From JBGQOG01 sp052113705 (GTDB lineage Bacteria; Pseudomonadota; Alphaproteobacteria; Rhodobacterales; Rhodobacteraceae): DNA of 64,000 bases. Numbering within the stretch: the stretch's first letter is position 1; every line of letters begins with the position of its first letter. The notes under the pieces are model-generated. The model was not told the DNA's origin and made no database searches. It saw only the letters and a list, made by a program, of their open reading frames with translations. The stretch lies in assembly GCF_052113705.1 (NCBI RefSeq), contig NZ_JBGQOG010000006.1:62001-126000 (forward strand). Direction: 5' to 3'. The translations under genes were made by a program, and so were the position numbers. Of the stretch, positions 9,209-17,407 are shown in pieces.

Positions 9209-9571
9209 GAGCTTTCGTCTATGTAAGACCCGGAGGACTGGCTTATCGCCTGCCCGCATCTGGCGCCCGTAATGGCTCCGATACATGACCCGCGGTGTGA
9301 AGCTGGTTCATGCGGAGGATTTCACATCCAGTCCGCATGCCGAATGAATAAGCATGCGACGTAGGGGCTGACAAGTGCAAACTGTCCAGAAGCCGGATCG
9401 GGGCGGATTTTTGCCCCAACTGCGGGGATTTCCCCGCAAAACCGGGCCTGCCGCCGAATATATGTCGCAATGGCCGTGAGAATCACCGCCCCCCTGGCCG
9501 CCATGCTGCGGCGGCGGGAGGCGGGGGCGGGATGCGGGGGCGATGGTGTCTCGGCAGGATCCGCGTCGGGA
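9209..9571. other. 363-nt spacer between prmC and the DUF4167 gene
   Basis: No convincing gene is seen on either strand. It holds a perfect palindrome, TGCGGGGA-TT-TCCCCGCA (9421-9438), beside GGGGC...GCCCC, which could terminate the prfA-prmC transcript on the - strand, and A/T-richer sequence (9325-9400) where a promoter for the DUF4167 gene is likely. No promoter is assigned. Confidence 0.5.
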
Positions 9572-10432
9572 TCAGAGCCGGGCCACCACCACCCGGTCGC
9601 GGCCATCGAGATCGGGCAGGACCCGCACCCCCTGCAGGCCTGCATCGCGGAAGAAACCACTGACCGCAGCGCCCTGCGTCGGGCCGATTTCCACCATCAG
9701 CCGCCCCCCGGGCGCCAGATGCGCGGGCGCATGGGCGGCAATGATCCGGTAGGGTTCCAGCCCGTCACCGCCGGGGGTGAGCGCCAGATGCGGCTCCCAG
9801 TCGCGCACTTCGGGGGCCAGATCCGGCATTTCATTCGCCGCGATATAGGGCGGGTTGGAGACGATCAGATCAAAGCTGCCGCTGACCTCGGAAAACCAGT
9901 CAGAGGCCCGGAATTGCACCTGCGGTTCCAGCCGCAGGAGGCGGGCATTCTCCGTGGCGACGGCGAGGGCTTGCGGCGAGATATCCACGCCCAGTCCCAC
10001 CGATTGCGGGCGTTCTGCCAGCAATGTCAGCAAGATACAGCCGGTTCCTGTTCCAAGATCCAGCACGCGGGCATAGGGCGCACTCAGCGCTTCGGCCACC
10101 AGCGCCTCGGTATCGGGGCGCGGGTCGAGCGTGTCGCGGGTGACGCGGAAATCGCGGCCCCAGAAGGCGCGGGTGCCGGTGATCTGGCTGACGGGTTGCC
10201 GCGCGCAGCGGGCGGTGAGCGCTTCCGCAAAGGCCCCGGCCTGTGCGGGTGTCAGATCATCGCGCAAATGCAGGGTCAGGCGGTCGGGCGGGATGCCCAT
10301 CGCATGGGCCAAAAGGCGGCGGGCGTCGCGGGTGGCATCCTCGATCCCCGCCGCGCGCAGGGCGGGAATCGCGGCCCGCAGCAGGGTTTCGGCGCGGGGC
10401 GGTTCGGCGGCATAGGCGGGCGGGCGGCTCAT
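9572..10432 (-). CDS. prmC: Peptide chain release factor N5-glutamine methyltransferase PrmC (HemK)
   Basis: Methylates the glutamine of the GGQ motif of release factors RF1 and RF2 using SAM, raising termination efficiency. The 286-aa protein has an N-terminal helical domain (DARRLLAHAMGIPPDRL), the SAM-binding motif VLDLGTGTGCILLTLLAE and the substrate-glutamine-binding signature VSNPPYIA. PRPDTEALVAEAL is the usual family block before the Rossmann fold. Its ATG overlaps the prfA stop (ATGA), so enzyme and substrate are translationally coupled. Confidence 0.96.
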   Translation of the reverse strand: MSRPPAYAAEPPRAETLLRAAIPALRAAGIEDATRDARRLLAHAMGIPPDRLTLHLRDDLTPAQAGAFAEALTARCARQPVSQITGTRAFWGRDFRVTRDTLDPRPDTEALVAEALSAPYARVLDLGTGTGCILLTLLAERPQSVGLGVDISPQALAVATENARLLRLEPQVQFRASDWFSEVSGSFDLIVSNPPYIAANEMPDLAPEVRDWEPHLALTPGGDGLEPYRIIAAHAPAHLAPGGRLMVEIGPTQGAAVSGFFRDAGLQGVRVLPDLDGRDRVVVARL

Positions 10433-11484
10433 GTCTCCATCGCCGCGAGTTTTTCGGCCTGATCCTGCGCCACCAGCGCCTGAATGATCTCGCCCAGATC
10501 CCCCGCCATGATCTGTGCCAGCGCGTAAAGCGTCAGGTTGATCCGGTGATCGGTCATCCGCCCTTGCGGGAAATTATAGGTGCGGATGCGTTCCGAGCGG
10601 TCGCCGGAGCCCACCTGCGATTTGCGGTCCGAGGCGCGTTCGGCATCGACCCTAGCGCGCTCCATGTCATAAAGCCGGGCGCGCAGCACCGCCATCGCAT
10701 TGGCGCGGTTCTGGTGTTGCGATTTCTCGGAGGAGGTGACGACGAGGCCGGTGGGAATATGGGTGATCCGCACCGCCGAATCGGTGGTGTTGACATGCTG
10801 GCCGCCCGCCCCGCTCGCACGCATCGTGTCGATGCGGATGTCACTGGCGGGAATGTCGATATCGACCTCTTCCGCTTCGGGCAGCACGGCGACGGTGGCG
10901 GCCGAGGTATGGATGCGCCCCCCCGCTTCGGTTTCGGGCACGCGTTGCACCCGGTGAACGCCGGATTCGTATTTCAGCTGCGCGAACACCCCCTCGCCCG
11001 CGATCCGCGCCATCGCCTCCTTGACGCCCCCGAGTTCGGTCTCGGAGAGTTCGAGGATCTGGAAGCTCCAGCCCTGTTTCTCGGCATAGCGCTGATACAT
11101 GCGCAAAAGATCACCCGCAAAGAGCGCCGCCTCATCGCCGCCGGTGCCGGGACGGATCTCGAGGATCGCCGGGCGGACATCGGCGGCGTCCTTTGGCAAG
11201 AGCGCGATGCGGAGGTTTTGCTCCATCTCGGGGATCCGCGCCTTGAGGCGGGGCATCTCATCCTCGGCCAGAGCCTTCATCTCAGGGTCGGCGAGCCAGC
11301 CCTCGGCCTCGGCGAGATCGGCGAGCGCCTGTTTCCAGGCGGCAATCTCGGTGACCACCGGTTTCAGCTCGGCATATTCGCGCGACAGGGCGGCGATTTC
11401 GGCCGGGGCGGCGCCCGATGACAATTTGGCCTCGAGAAACTCGAAGCGGCGGGTGATCTGATCGAGGGCATCTACTGGAAGCAT
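10429..11484 (-). CDS. prfA: Peptide chain release factor 1
   Basis: RF1 recognises UAA and UAG and triggers peptide release. The 351-aa protein contains the peptidyl-hydrolysis loop RASGAGGQHVNTTDSAVRITH, with the GGQ tripeptide whose Gln is the target of the downstream prmC product, and EIRPGTGGDEAALFAGDL in domain 2. The length is normal and the start is a clean ATG. The 3' end overlaps prmC by 4 nt. Upstream (11485-11665) a copy of the window's GC-rich repeat family separates it from the agmatinase gene on the same strand. Confidence 0.97.
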   Translation of the reverse strand: MLPVDALDQITRRFEFLEAKLSSGAAPAEIAALSREYAELKPVVTEIAAWKQALADLAEAEGWLADPEMKALAEDEMPRLKARIPEMEQNLRIALLPKDAADVRPAILEIRPGTGGDEAALFAGDLLRMYQRYAEKQGWSFQILELSETELGGVKEAMARIAGEGVFAQLKYESGVHRVQRVPETEAGGRIHTSAATVAVLPEAEEVDIDIPASDIRIDTMRASGAGGQHVNTTDSAVRITHIPTGLVVTSSEKSQHQNRANAMAVLRARLYDMERARVDAERASDRKSQVGSGDRSERIRTYNFPQGRMTDHRINLTLYALAQIMAGDLGEIIQALVAQDQAEKLAAMET

Positions 11485-11539
11485 GGGCCGGGTGTGGCGT
11501 GAAGCCGGGGCTGGGTCAAGGGGCTCTCGCCGTGGATCA

Positions 11540-11602
11540 GAGGGGGCGCTGCCCCCGGCGCCTGGCGGCGCCTCCCCCGAGGTATTTTTGCCAAGAAGAA
11601 AG
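11540..11602. repeat. GC-rich intergenic repeat (copy 2, GAGGTATTTTTGCC type)
   Basis: The hairpin GGGGGCGCTGCCCCC is followed by CCCCCGAGGTATTTTTGCC and AAGAAGAAA. The block from the C-run to AAGAAGAAA is nearly the same as the one at 28314-28342 downstream of tyrS. It lies in the prfA-agmatinase spacer. Confidence 0.65.
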
Positions 11603-11665
11603 GTGTCGGGGGATGGGGGGCGTTGCGGTTGGTGCTGCGCCCCGGCGGCGCGCAGGCTGGCGGGA

Positions 11666-12625
11666 TCAGCGGCGGGTGAAGCCGTAGAGTGCGATCAGCT
11701 CCATCGCCACATGCGCGCCTGCGATGGCGGTGATGCCGGTCGGGTCGTAGGGGGGCGAGACCTCGACCACATCGCCGCCGAGGAGGGTGATCCCGGCGAG
11801 GCCGCGCAGCAGGGCAGCCGCCTGCCAGCTGGCAAGGCCGCCCCAGACCGGGGTGCCGGTGCCGGGGGCATAGGCAGGGTCGAGGCAGTCGATGTCAAAG
11901 GTGATGTAGCAGGGGCGGTCGCCGATCACCTCTTTGATCCGGGCGACGGTGCTGGCGATGCCCCCGGCATGGACCCCGGCGGCGTCGAGGATGGTGACGC
12001 CCAATGTGTCGGGGTTGTCGGTGCGGATGCCGACCGAGACCGCGGCTGCGGGGTCAACGAGGCCCTGTTTGATGGCTTTGTAAAGGAAGGTGCCGTGGTC
12101 GATCCGGTCCATGTCGTCATCAGCCCAGGTGTCGGAATGCGCATCGAACTGGATCAGGGCGATGGGGCCGAATTTCTCGGCATAGGCGCGCAGGATCGGC
12201 AACGTGATGAAATGATCCCCCCCGAGGGTGATGCTGCCCGCACCAGAGGCGAGGATGGTGCGGATATGCTCGGTCACCTTGGTCGGAAAGGCCGCGACAT
12301 TGGCATAGTCAAAGGCCACATCGCCGTAATCCACCACCACCATCTCGCTCAGCGGGTCAAAGCCCCAGCCATAGGGCGCGTCAAAGGCCTGCAGGGTCGA
12401 GGCTTCGCGGATCGCGCGCGGCCCGAAGCGGGTGCCGGGGCGGTGGGTGACCGCCTGATCGAACGGCACGCCGGTCACCGCCAGATCGACGCCGGTCAGA
12501 TCCTTGGTGTAGCGGCGGCGCAGAAAGCTGGTGGCACCGCCAAAGGCATTCTCAAAGGCGAGGCCGCGTGCCTCGGTCCGGGTGAAGGCCATATCGACCT
12601 GGGTCTTTGCATCTTCCAGTGCCAT
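11666..12625 (-). CDS. speB: Agmatinase-family ureohydrolase
   Basis: Ureohydrolase of the arginase/agmatinase superfamily, probably converting agmatine to putrescine and urea. The manganese ligands are visible in GGDHFITLP, FDAHSDT and FDIDCLDPAYAPGTGTP, the last matching the agmatinase signature. The start is placed at MALEDAK (319 aa) because GAGGAG lies 6 nt upstream; an ATG 10 codons earlier lacks a site. A guanidinobutyrase or another guanidino substrate cannot be excluded. It is transcribed away from the Rrf2-type regulator gene; the 200-nt spacer carries an FNR-type box nearer to that regulator. Confidence 0.85.
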   Translation of the reverse strand: MALEDAKTQVDMAFTRTEARGLAFENAFGGATSFLRRRYTKDLTGVDLAVTGVPFDQAVTHRPGTRFGPRAIREASTLQAFDAPYGWGFDPLSEMVVVDYGDVAFDYANVAAFPTKVTEHIRTILASGAGSITLGGDHFITLPILRAYAEKFGPIALIQFDAHSDTWADDDMDRIDHGTFLYKAIKQGLVDPAAAVSVGIRTDNPDTLGVTILDAAGVHAGGIASTVARIKEVIGDRPCYITFDIDCLDPAYAPGTGTPVWGGLASWQAAALLRGLAGITLLGGDVVEVSPPYDPTGITAIAGAHVAMELIALYGFTRR

Positions 12626-12753
12626 CCGCGTCTCCTCAGGGGTCGCGCCCAGCATTGCCGCTGGCCGCGACCGCGGTCAAGGCAGGCGCGGCTGTAACGG
12701 CCCTGCCCGCTTGGCACTGCCTTTGTGAGGCAGGGCGCGGCGCAAACCCCAAT

Positions 12754-12767
12754 ATGATCTGCATCAA
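12754..12767. promoter_or_regulatory. FNR/CRP-family box upstream of the Rrf2 regulator
   Basis: ATGATCTGCATCAA matches the FNR-type consensus TTGAT-N4-ATCAA at nine of ten fixed positions. It ends 59 nt before the ATG of the Rrf2 gene, in the usual range for an activating or repressing site. FnrL, Dnr and NnrR-type regulators of this group use closely related sites, so the exact protein cannot be named. Confidence 0.55.
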
Positions 12768-12826
12768 ATCGCCGCAGCCCGCGCTGCGTTACAAGAAGGC
12801 GTCACGAGAACGCGGAGTGCCCCCAC

Positions 12827-13291
12827 ATGAGACTGACCATTCGCAGCAATCTGGCCATGCGCACGCTGATGTTTTGCGCGGTCAACCCCGAGGGCCTCGT
12901 GCGAAAGAGCGATATTGCCCAGGCCTGCAATGCCTCGGAAAACCATCTGGCGCAGGTGATCAACACCTTGGCGCATGAGGGGTTCATCGACACCCAGCGC
13001 GGGCGCGCGGGCGGGTTGCGGCTGGCGCGCCCGATGGCCGAGATCGGCATTGGCGAAGTGCTGCGCACCTTTGAGGGACGCACGGCCTTTGCCGAGTGCT
13101 TTGCCCCCGACAGCAACACCTGCCCGCTGGCCGGCGCCTGCCGGTTCCGCAAGGTGCTGGAGCGTGCGGTGGATGCGTTTTACGCCACGATGGATGGCAT
13201 CACGCTGGCCGATCTGGTGGCCGACAATCTGCCGCTGGAAGACGTGCTGCGCATGTGCACGCCGCGCGGCATGGTGGCCGCCTGCGGCTGA
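12827..13291 (+). CDS. Rrf2-family transcriptional regulator, NsrR/RirA-like
   Basis: Small winged-helix regulator of 154 aa. It begins MRLTIRSNLAMRTLMFCA, has the recognition-helix region SENHLAQVINTLAHEGFI and the RGRAGGLRLARP wing, and ends TLADLVADNLPLEDVL, which resembles NsrR. Three cysteines at 91, 99 and 105 (C-X7-C-X5-C) can bind an Fe-S cluster; this spacing resembles RirA and alphaproteobacterial NsrR rather than E. coli NsrR (C-X4-C-X5-C). A role in nitric-oxide or iron response is therefore likely but unresolved. The FNR-type box in front suggests induction at low oxygen or under nitrogen oxides. No NO-metabolism gene is adjacent. Confidence 0.8.
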   Translation: MRLTIRSNLAMRTLMFCAVNPEGLVRKSDIAQACNASENHLAQVINTLAHEGFIDTQRGRAGGLRLARPMAEIGIGEVLRTFEGRTAFAECFAPDSNTCPLAGACRFRKVLERAVDAFYATMDGITLADLVADNLPLEDVLRMCTPRGMVAACG

Positions 13292-13446
13292 AATGGCTCA
13301 CTTCCGCGTGACGGTAGCGTAAACAGCATCAAATCTTCAGAATTTTGCTTGACCCTTATCTCTGGCGGGCCTACCTGCGCCGCGATTTCGCCCCAAAGCA
13401 GGTGTTCCCTGAAGGAACCAAGGGGTGATTTGATGAGGAACGAGAG

Positions 13447-13626
13447 ATGCAAGAGATGCAACAAATGGGCGGTGCGTCCGTTGAACTGACCCAGCAGGGT
13501 CAAGGCGCCAGCAGCACCAAGACCGCCGCGGCAAAGACCGCCGGTCGCGCCCAGATGGGCGGCGAGACCGAAGCTCAGGCCGCGCGCCAACAAGAGACGC
13601 AGTTCCGCGACTGGGCCGCGATCTGA
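13447..13626 (+). CDS. Small hypothetical protein, 59 aa, Gln/Ala-rich
   Basis: An ATG at 13447 with GAGGAA 8 nt upstream opens a 59-codon frame, MQEMQQMGGASVELTQQGQG and on to FRDWAAI. The composition is hydrophilic (Gln, Ala, Thr) with no transmembrane segment or cysteine. A possible sigma-70 promoter, TTGACC (13349-13354) with CTACCT 16 nt later, lies about 70 nt upstream, and a GGGCCTG/CAGGCCC hairpin (13660-13676) follows. An alternative overlapping 18-codon frame starts at 13432. I do not recognise a family. The codon pattern and ribosome site support translation, but confidence is moderate. Confidence 0.5.
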   Translation: MQEMQQMGGASVELTQQGQGASSTKTAAAKTAGRAQMGGETEAQAARQQETQFRDWAAI

Positions 13627-14105
13627 GCTCCGTCGGCACCGTCGGCTGAGGCCCGGCGCGGGCCTGCCACAGGCCCCGGGTGCGCAGCCCTCAGGACCGG
13701 GCCCCGAGACGCAAAGCGAAGCGTCACGCCAAAGCAAGCGCTGCCCCGCAGGGGGCCGCGCAGATAGCATGCCCCGCAAGGTCGCCCCGGACCGTTGTGG
13801 CCCCCACCTTTGTGGACCCCTGTGGCCCCGCCGCAGCGGCAGAACCCGGCAGGGGACGCCCTGCCCCGTGATTCCTGCGGGAGATACCCCGCACAGGCGC
13901 AAACCGTGGGGCGGGAAACCGGCCCGTCACATGCCCGACAAATCCCAATCCGCATTTTCCTGACCCGGCGCAGCCGCACGCGCGTGGCCTTTGTGCCGGT
14001 ATGGCGGCGCCGGGCACTGCAGATCCTGCGTGAAAACCCACGCACCCCCTTGCACAAAACGAGAACACGGGCGAGGATGCCGCACCCCCTTGCAGGATCT
14101 GTGCG
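13627..14105. other. 479-nt GC-rich spacer with hairpins and direct repeats
   Basis: No convincing gene is found. After the small ORF comes the hairpin GGGCCTG-CCA-CAGGCCC (13660-13676), a possible terminator without a T-run, then several G/C-rich inverted repeats. Near the right end are a 14-bp direct repeat pair (14041-14054 and 14081-14094) and a 10-bp inverted pair (14020-14029 and 14092-14101) in front of the TfoX-C gene. Confidence 0.45.
14041..14094. repeat. Two 14-bp direct repeats spaced by 40 bp upstream of the TfoX-C gene
   Basis: CGCACCCCCTTGCA occurs identically at 14041-14054 and 14081-14094, a period of exactly 40 bp or nearly four helical turns. The second copy ends 11 nt before the ATG at 14106. 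CAGATCCTGC (14020-14029) and GCAGGATCTG (14092-14101) form an inverted pair around them. Binding sites or tandem TTGCA-type -35 elements are both possible. Confidence 0.5.
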
Positions 14106-14810
14106 ATGCCCCGCCCCAAAGCCGAACCTCCTTCTCAGACCGTCGCCACCCCGCAGGAGGCACCTGTACCGCGCAAAAAGGCGGCGGCGAAAGCGGGAGC
14201 GGCCCCTGCAACCGACCTGCAGAAGGACCCGGTATCTGGGGACGCCGTTTCGGTGGACAGGGTGCCGATGACCGCGGCGTCTGGGGATGCGGGGACGGCA
14301 CCTCGATCCGGTGCCCGGGCGCGCAAGGCGGCTGCCTCACAAGTGGCCCCCGTGGGTCCGGCGGATGAGGCGACCCCAGACAGATATGCCTCTGTGACAT
14401 CCGCGCGGGATGGCGGTACGGGCACCGGCGGCACGCCCTTGACCGATATCCGCAACATCGGCCCCGCCACCGCCGAAGGGCTGATCAAGGCGGGGATCCC
14501 CGATGCCGAGACATTGCGCGCGCTGGGTGGGCATGAGGCCTATCGCCGCTGGCTGGGCGCGGGGCTCGCGCCGCATTTCATCGGCTATTACGTGCTGGTG
14601 ATGGCTTTGCAGGGCCGCCCCTGGAATGATTGCGGCCCGAAGGAAAAGGCCGAGTTGCGCCGCGCCTTTGACGCGCTGAAGGCTGAGGTGAAGCAGGCCC
14701 CCCTGACGCCCGACCGCGCAAAAGAAAAGGACCGCCTCCATTGGGAGGCGATCCTTGATGAGATCGGTCTGATCACGCCGCCGAAGCGGCGCGCCGGTGC
14801 AGGCGATTAG
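14106..14810 (+). CDS. TfoX C-terminal domain protein with disordered N-terminus
   Basis: The C-terminal half (about residues 112-190: LTDIRNIGPATAEGLIKAGI, ... PHFIGYYVLVMALQGRPWND) matches the TfoX/Sxy C-terminal domain, a helix-hairpin-helix-like fold found in competence regulators and in stand-alone proteins of unknown role. The first 110 residues are Ala/Pro/Lys-rich, low-complexity and probably disordered. The N-terminal TfoX domain is absent, so it is not a full Sxy. The start at 14106 has only a weak AGGA 8 nt upstream, and a later start is possible. It converges with ndk, the two stops overlapping by 4 nt. Confidence 0.72.
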   Translation: MPRPKAEPPSQTVATPQEAPVPRKKAAAKAGAAPATDLQKDPVSGDAVSVDRVPMTAASGDAGTAPRSGARARKAAASQVAPVGPADEATPDRYASVTSARDGGTGTGGTPLTDIRNIGPATAEGLIKAGIPDAETLRALGGHEAYRRWLGAGLAPHFIGYYVLVMALQGRPWNDCGPKEKAELRRAFDALKAEVKQAPLTPDRAKEKDRLHWEAILDEIGLITPPKRRAGAGD

Positions 14811-15229
14811 CCGACCAGTTCAAGACCCGAGAAGTAGAAAGCGATTTCACGGGCAGCCGATTCCGGGCTGTCCGAACCGTGCACCGAGTTTTCGCCGACC
14901 GAGAGGGCGAATTCTTTCCGGATGGTGCCCTCATCGGCGTTGGCCGGGTTGGTTGCGCCCATCACTTCGCGGTTTTTCAGGATGGCGCCTTCGCCTTCCA
15001 GAACCTGCACGACGACCGGCTCGGAAGCCATGAACTCGCACAGCTCGCCGTAGAAGCCACGCTCAGCGTGCTCGGCATAGAACTGACCAGCCTGCGCCGG
15101 GGTCAGGTGGATGCGCTTTTGTGCGACGATGCGCAGGCCAGCTTCTTCGAATTTCGCATTGATCTTGCCGGTCAGGTTGCGACGGGTCGCGTCCGGTTTG
15201 ATGATGGAAAGCGTGCGTTCGATCGCCAT
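14807..15229 (-). CDS. ndk: Nucleoside diphosphate kinase
   Basis: Transfers the gamma-phosphate from ATP to other nucleoside diphosphates through a phosphohistidine. The 140-aa protein starts MAIERTLSIIKPDATRRNLTG and carries the active-site histidine in GENSVHGSDSPESA. Length and sequence are typical of bacterial Ndk. The gene is monocistronic and convergent with the TfoX-C gene, their stop codons overlapping, so the two transcripts must run into each other. Upstream lies a 200-nt region shared with the divergent ABC-F gene. Confidence 0.97.
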   Translation of the reverse strand: MAIERTLSIIKPDATRRNLTGKINAKFEEAGLRIVAQKRIHLTPAQAGQFYAEHAERGFYGELCEFMASEPVVVQVLEGEGAILKNREVMGATNPANADEGTIRKEFALSVGENSVHGSDSPESAAREIAFYFSGLELVG

Positions 15230-15430
15230 GATATGTCTCGTTTCAGTTGGACGTTAGGGGGAGGCCGGTGCCAAAGGCGCCGACCGAATGCTGCGCGCGG
15301 TGCTACCACGCGGTTTCGCGCTTGAAAACCCCGCCTTTCCGACAGGCAAAAACGCATTTCTCGCAGGCCGCGCGCCAATGCCGCTTTGCAGCGATTGACG
15401 CCGCGCCCGCCTTCAGGCATTGGCTTTGCC

Positions 15431-17320
15431 ATGCTCAAGATCACAGATATCAGTTACTCCGTCGAAGGCCGTCCCCTGCTGGTGGGCGCTTCTGCAACCA
15501 TTCCCGATGGCCATAAGGTGGGCCTTGTCGGCAAGAACGGCGCGGGAAAAACCACGTTGTTCAAGCTGATCCGCGGAGAGCTGACGCTGGAGGGCGGCGC
15601 GATCAGCCTGCCCTCGCGCGCCCGCATCGGCGGTGTGGCGCAGGAAGTGCCCTCCTCCTCGACCTCGCTGCTGGACACGGTGCTCGCGGCCGACACCGAG
15701 CGGGCCGAGCTGATGGCCGAGGCCGAAACCGCGCAGGATCCGCACCGGATTGCCGAGATCCAGACCCGTCTGGCGGATATTGACGCCTGGTCCGCCGAAG
15801 GGCGCGCCTCGGCGATTCTCAAAGGTCTGGGGTTTGACGCCGACCAACAGCTGATGCCCTGCTCGGATTTCTCGGGCGGCTGGCGGATGCGGGTGGCGCT
15901 GGCGGGGGTGCTCTTTGCGCAGCCGGACGTGCTGCTGCTGGACGAACCGACCAACTATCTTGACCTCGAAGGCGCGCTCTGGCTCGAATCCTATCTGGTC
16001 AAATATCCGCATACCGTCATCATCATCAGCCACGACCGTGGCCTGCTGAACCGCTCGGTGAATGCGATCCTGCATCTGGACGAGAAAAAGCTGACGCTCT
16101 GGTCCGGCCCCTATGACCAGTTTGCCCGCCAGCGCGCCGAACAGCGCGCGCAGCAAACCGCCGAGGCGCGCAAACAGGCCGACCGCCGGGCGCATTTGCA
16201 AAAATTCGTGGATCGGTTCAAGGCCAAGGCCTCCAAGGCTGCGCAGGCGCAAAGCCGCGTGAAACAGCTCGAGAAGATGCAGACGATCACCGCACCGGAA
16301 GATGCGGCGAAACAGGTCTTCACCTTCCCGAAACCGGAAGAGCTGTCGCCGCCGATCATCACCATGGACAATCTGTCGGTGGGCTATGACGGCAAGCCGG
16401 TGCTGCGGAACCTCTCCTTGCGCATCGATCAGGATGACCGCATCGCGTTGCTGGGGCGGAACGGTGAGGGGAAATCCACGCTTTCCAAGCTCTTGGCGGG
16501 GAAACTTGATCCTATTCAGGGCAAGATCGTGCGCTCCTCGAAACTGCGGATCGGGTTCTTTGCCCAGCATCAGGTGGAAGAGCTGATCCTGGATGAGACG
16601 CCCTTGCAGCACATCCAGTCGGTGCGCCCGAATGAGGGGCAGCCGCGCCAGCGCGCCCGTCTGGCGGGCTTTGGGCTGATGGCGGATCAGGCCGAGACCA
16701 AGGTCGGGCGGCTCTCGGGCGGGCAAAAGGCGCGGCTTTCGCTGCTTCTGGCCACCATCGATGCGCCGCATATCCTGATCCTCGACGAGCCGACCAACCA
16801 CCTTGATATGGAAAGCCGCGAGGCTTTGGTGGAGGCGCTGACCGAATATTCCGGCGCCGTCATTCTGGTGGCGCATGACATGCACCTTCTGGGCCTCGTG
16901 GCCGACCGGCTCTGGCTGGTGAAGGATGGGGCGGTGACGCCCTATGAGGAAGACCTCGACACCTACCGGCGCGACCTTTTGGGCGAATCCGCGCCGAAAC
17001 CCGACAAGGCAGAGCGCGCGCGTGAAAAGGCCGAGAAGGCCGCAAAGGCTGCCAATGCCCCGGCGCAGACCGTGGCCAGCCTGCGCACCGAGGCGCGCAA
17101 ATGCGAAGAGCGGGTCGAGAAGCTGAGCGAGATGCTGGGCAAGCTTGATGCGATCCTCGCCGATCAGTCGCTCTATCTGCCGGGTCGTGCGGCGGATGCG
17201 GCGAAATGGCAGTTGAAACATGCCGAGGCGCGCGAGGCGATGGGCCGGGCCGAAACCATGTGGGAAAAGGCCCTGACCGCGCTGGAAAAGGCCGAGAAGG
17301 CCGAGCGCAAGCGCGCCTGA
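15431..17320 (+). CDS. ABC-F family ATPase (YheS-like), ribosome-associated
   Basis: Soluble protein with two ABC ATPase domains and no membrane segments. Domain 1 has GKNGAGKTT, SGGWRMR and LLLDEPTNYLD; domain 2 has GRNGEGKST, LSGGQKARLSLLL and LILDEPTNHLD. The charged linker between them (about residues 230-300, many RAEQRAQQ and KASKAAQAQ) is the P-site tRNA interaction motif of ABC-F proteins, and a coiled-coil tail follows. ABC-F proteins act on the ribosome during stalled or difficult translation. The N-terminus resembles YheS more than EttA or Uup, but the subgroup is a judgement. Start at MLKITDISYS (629 aa); the Shine-Dalgarno is weak. Confidence 0.88.
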   Translation: MLKITDISYSVEGRPLLVGASATIPDGHKVGLVGKNGAGKTTLFKLIRGELTLEGGAISLPSRARIGGVAQEVPSSSTSLLDTVLAADTERAELMAEAETAQDPHRIAEIQTRLADIDAWSAEGRASAILKGLGFDADQQLMPCSDFSGGWRMRVALAGVLFAQPDVLLLDEPTNYLDLEGALWLESYLVKYPHTVIIISHDRGLLNRSVNAILHLDEKKLTLWSGPYDQFARQRAEQRAQQTAEARKQADRRAHLQKFVDRFKAKASKAAQAQSRVKQLEKMQTITAPEDAAKQVFTFPKPEELSPPIITMDNLSVGYDGKPVLRNLSLRIDQDDRIALLGRNGEGKSTLSKLLAGKLDPIQGKIVRSSKLRIGFFAQHQVEELILDETPLQHIQSVRPNEGQPRQRARLAGFGLMADQAETKVGRLSGGQKARLSLLLATIDAPHILILDEPTNHLDMESREALVEALTEYSGAVILVAHDMHLLGLVADRLWLVKDGAVTPYEEDLDTYRRDLLGESAPKPDKAERAREKAEKAAKAANAPAQTVASLRTEARKCEERVEKLSEMLGKLDAILADQSLYLPGRAADAAKWQLKHAEAREAMGRAETMWEKALTALEKAEKAERKRA

Positions 17321-17347
17321 CCCCGCGCCGGGCCGCCGCAAAATACC

Positions 17348-17371
17348 AAGGCCGGGGTTCGCCCCGGCCTT
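17348..17371. terminator. Intrinsic terminator after the ABC-F gene
   Basis: Stem AAGGCCGGGG-TTCG-CCCCGGCCTT (10 bp with a stable tetraloop) followed by TTGGTTTT. It sits 27 nt past the ABC-F stop, between convergent genes, and can serve both. Confidence 0.85.
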
Positions 17372-17407
17372 TTGGTTTTCACGGAAGGCAAGGGTTTGCA
17401 GCCCGCC

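Noticed and set aside
11483..12697. 404-codon + strand frame opposite agmatinase
   Set aside because: It runs through a repeat element and antisense to clear ureohydrolase motifs. Asp/Gly/His-rich composition is typical of a shadow frame.
13627..14105. tRNA or structured RNA gene in the 479-nt spacer
   Set aside because: I looked for a T-loop (GGTTCRA) and an acceptor pairing and found none. The hairpins present do not form a known RNA class by eye.
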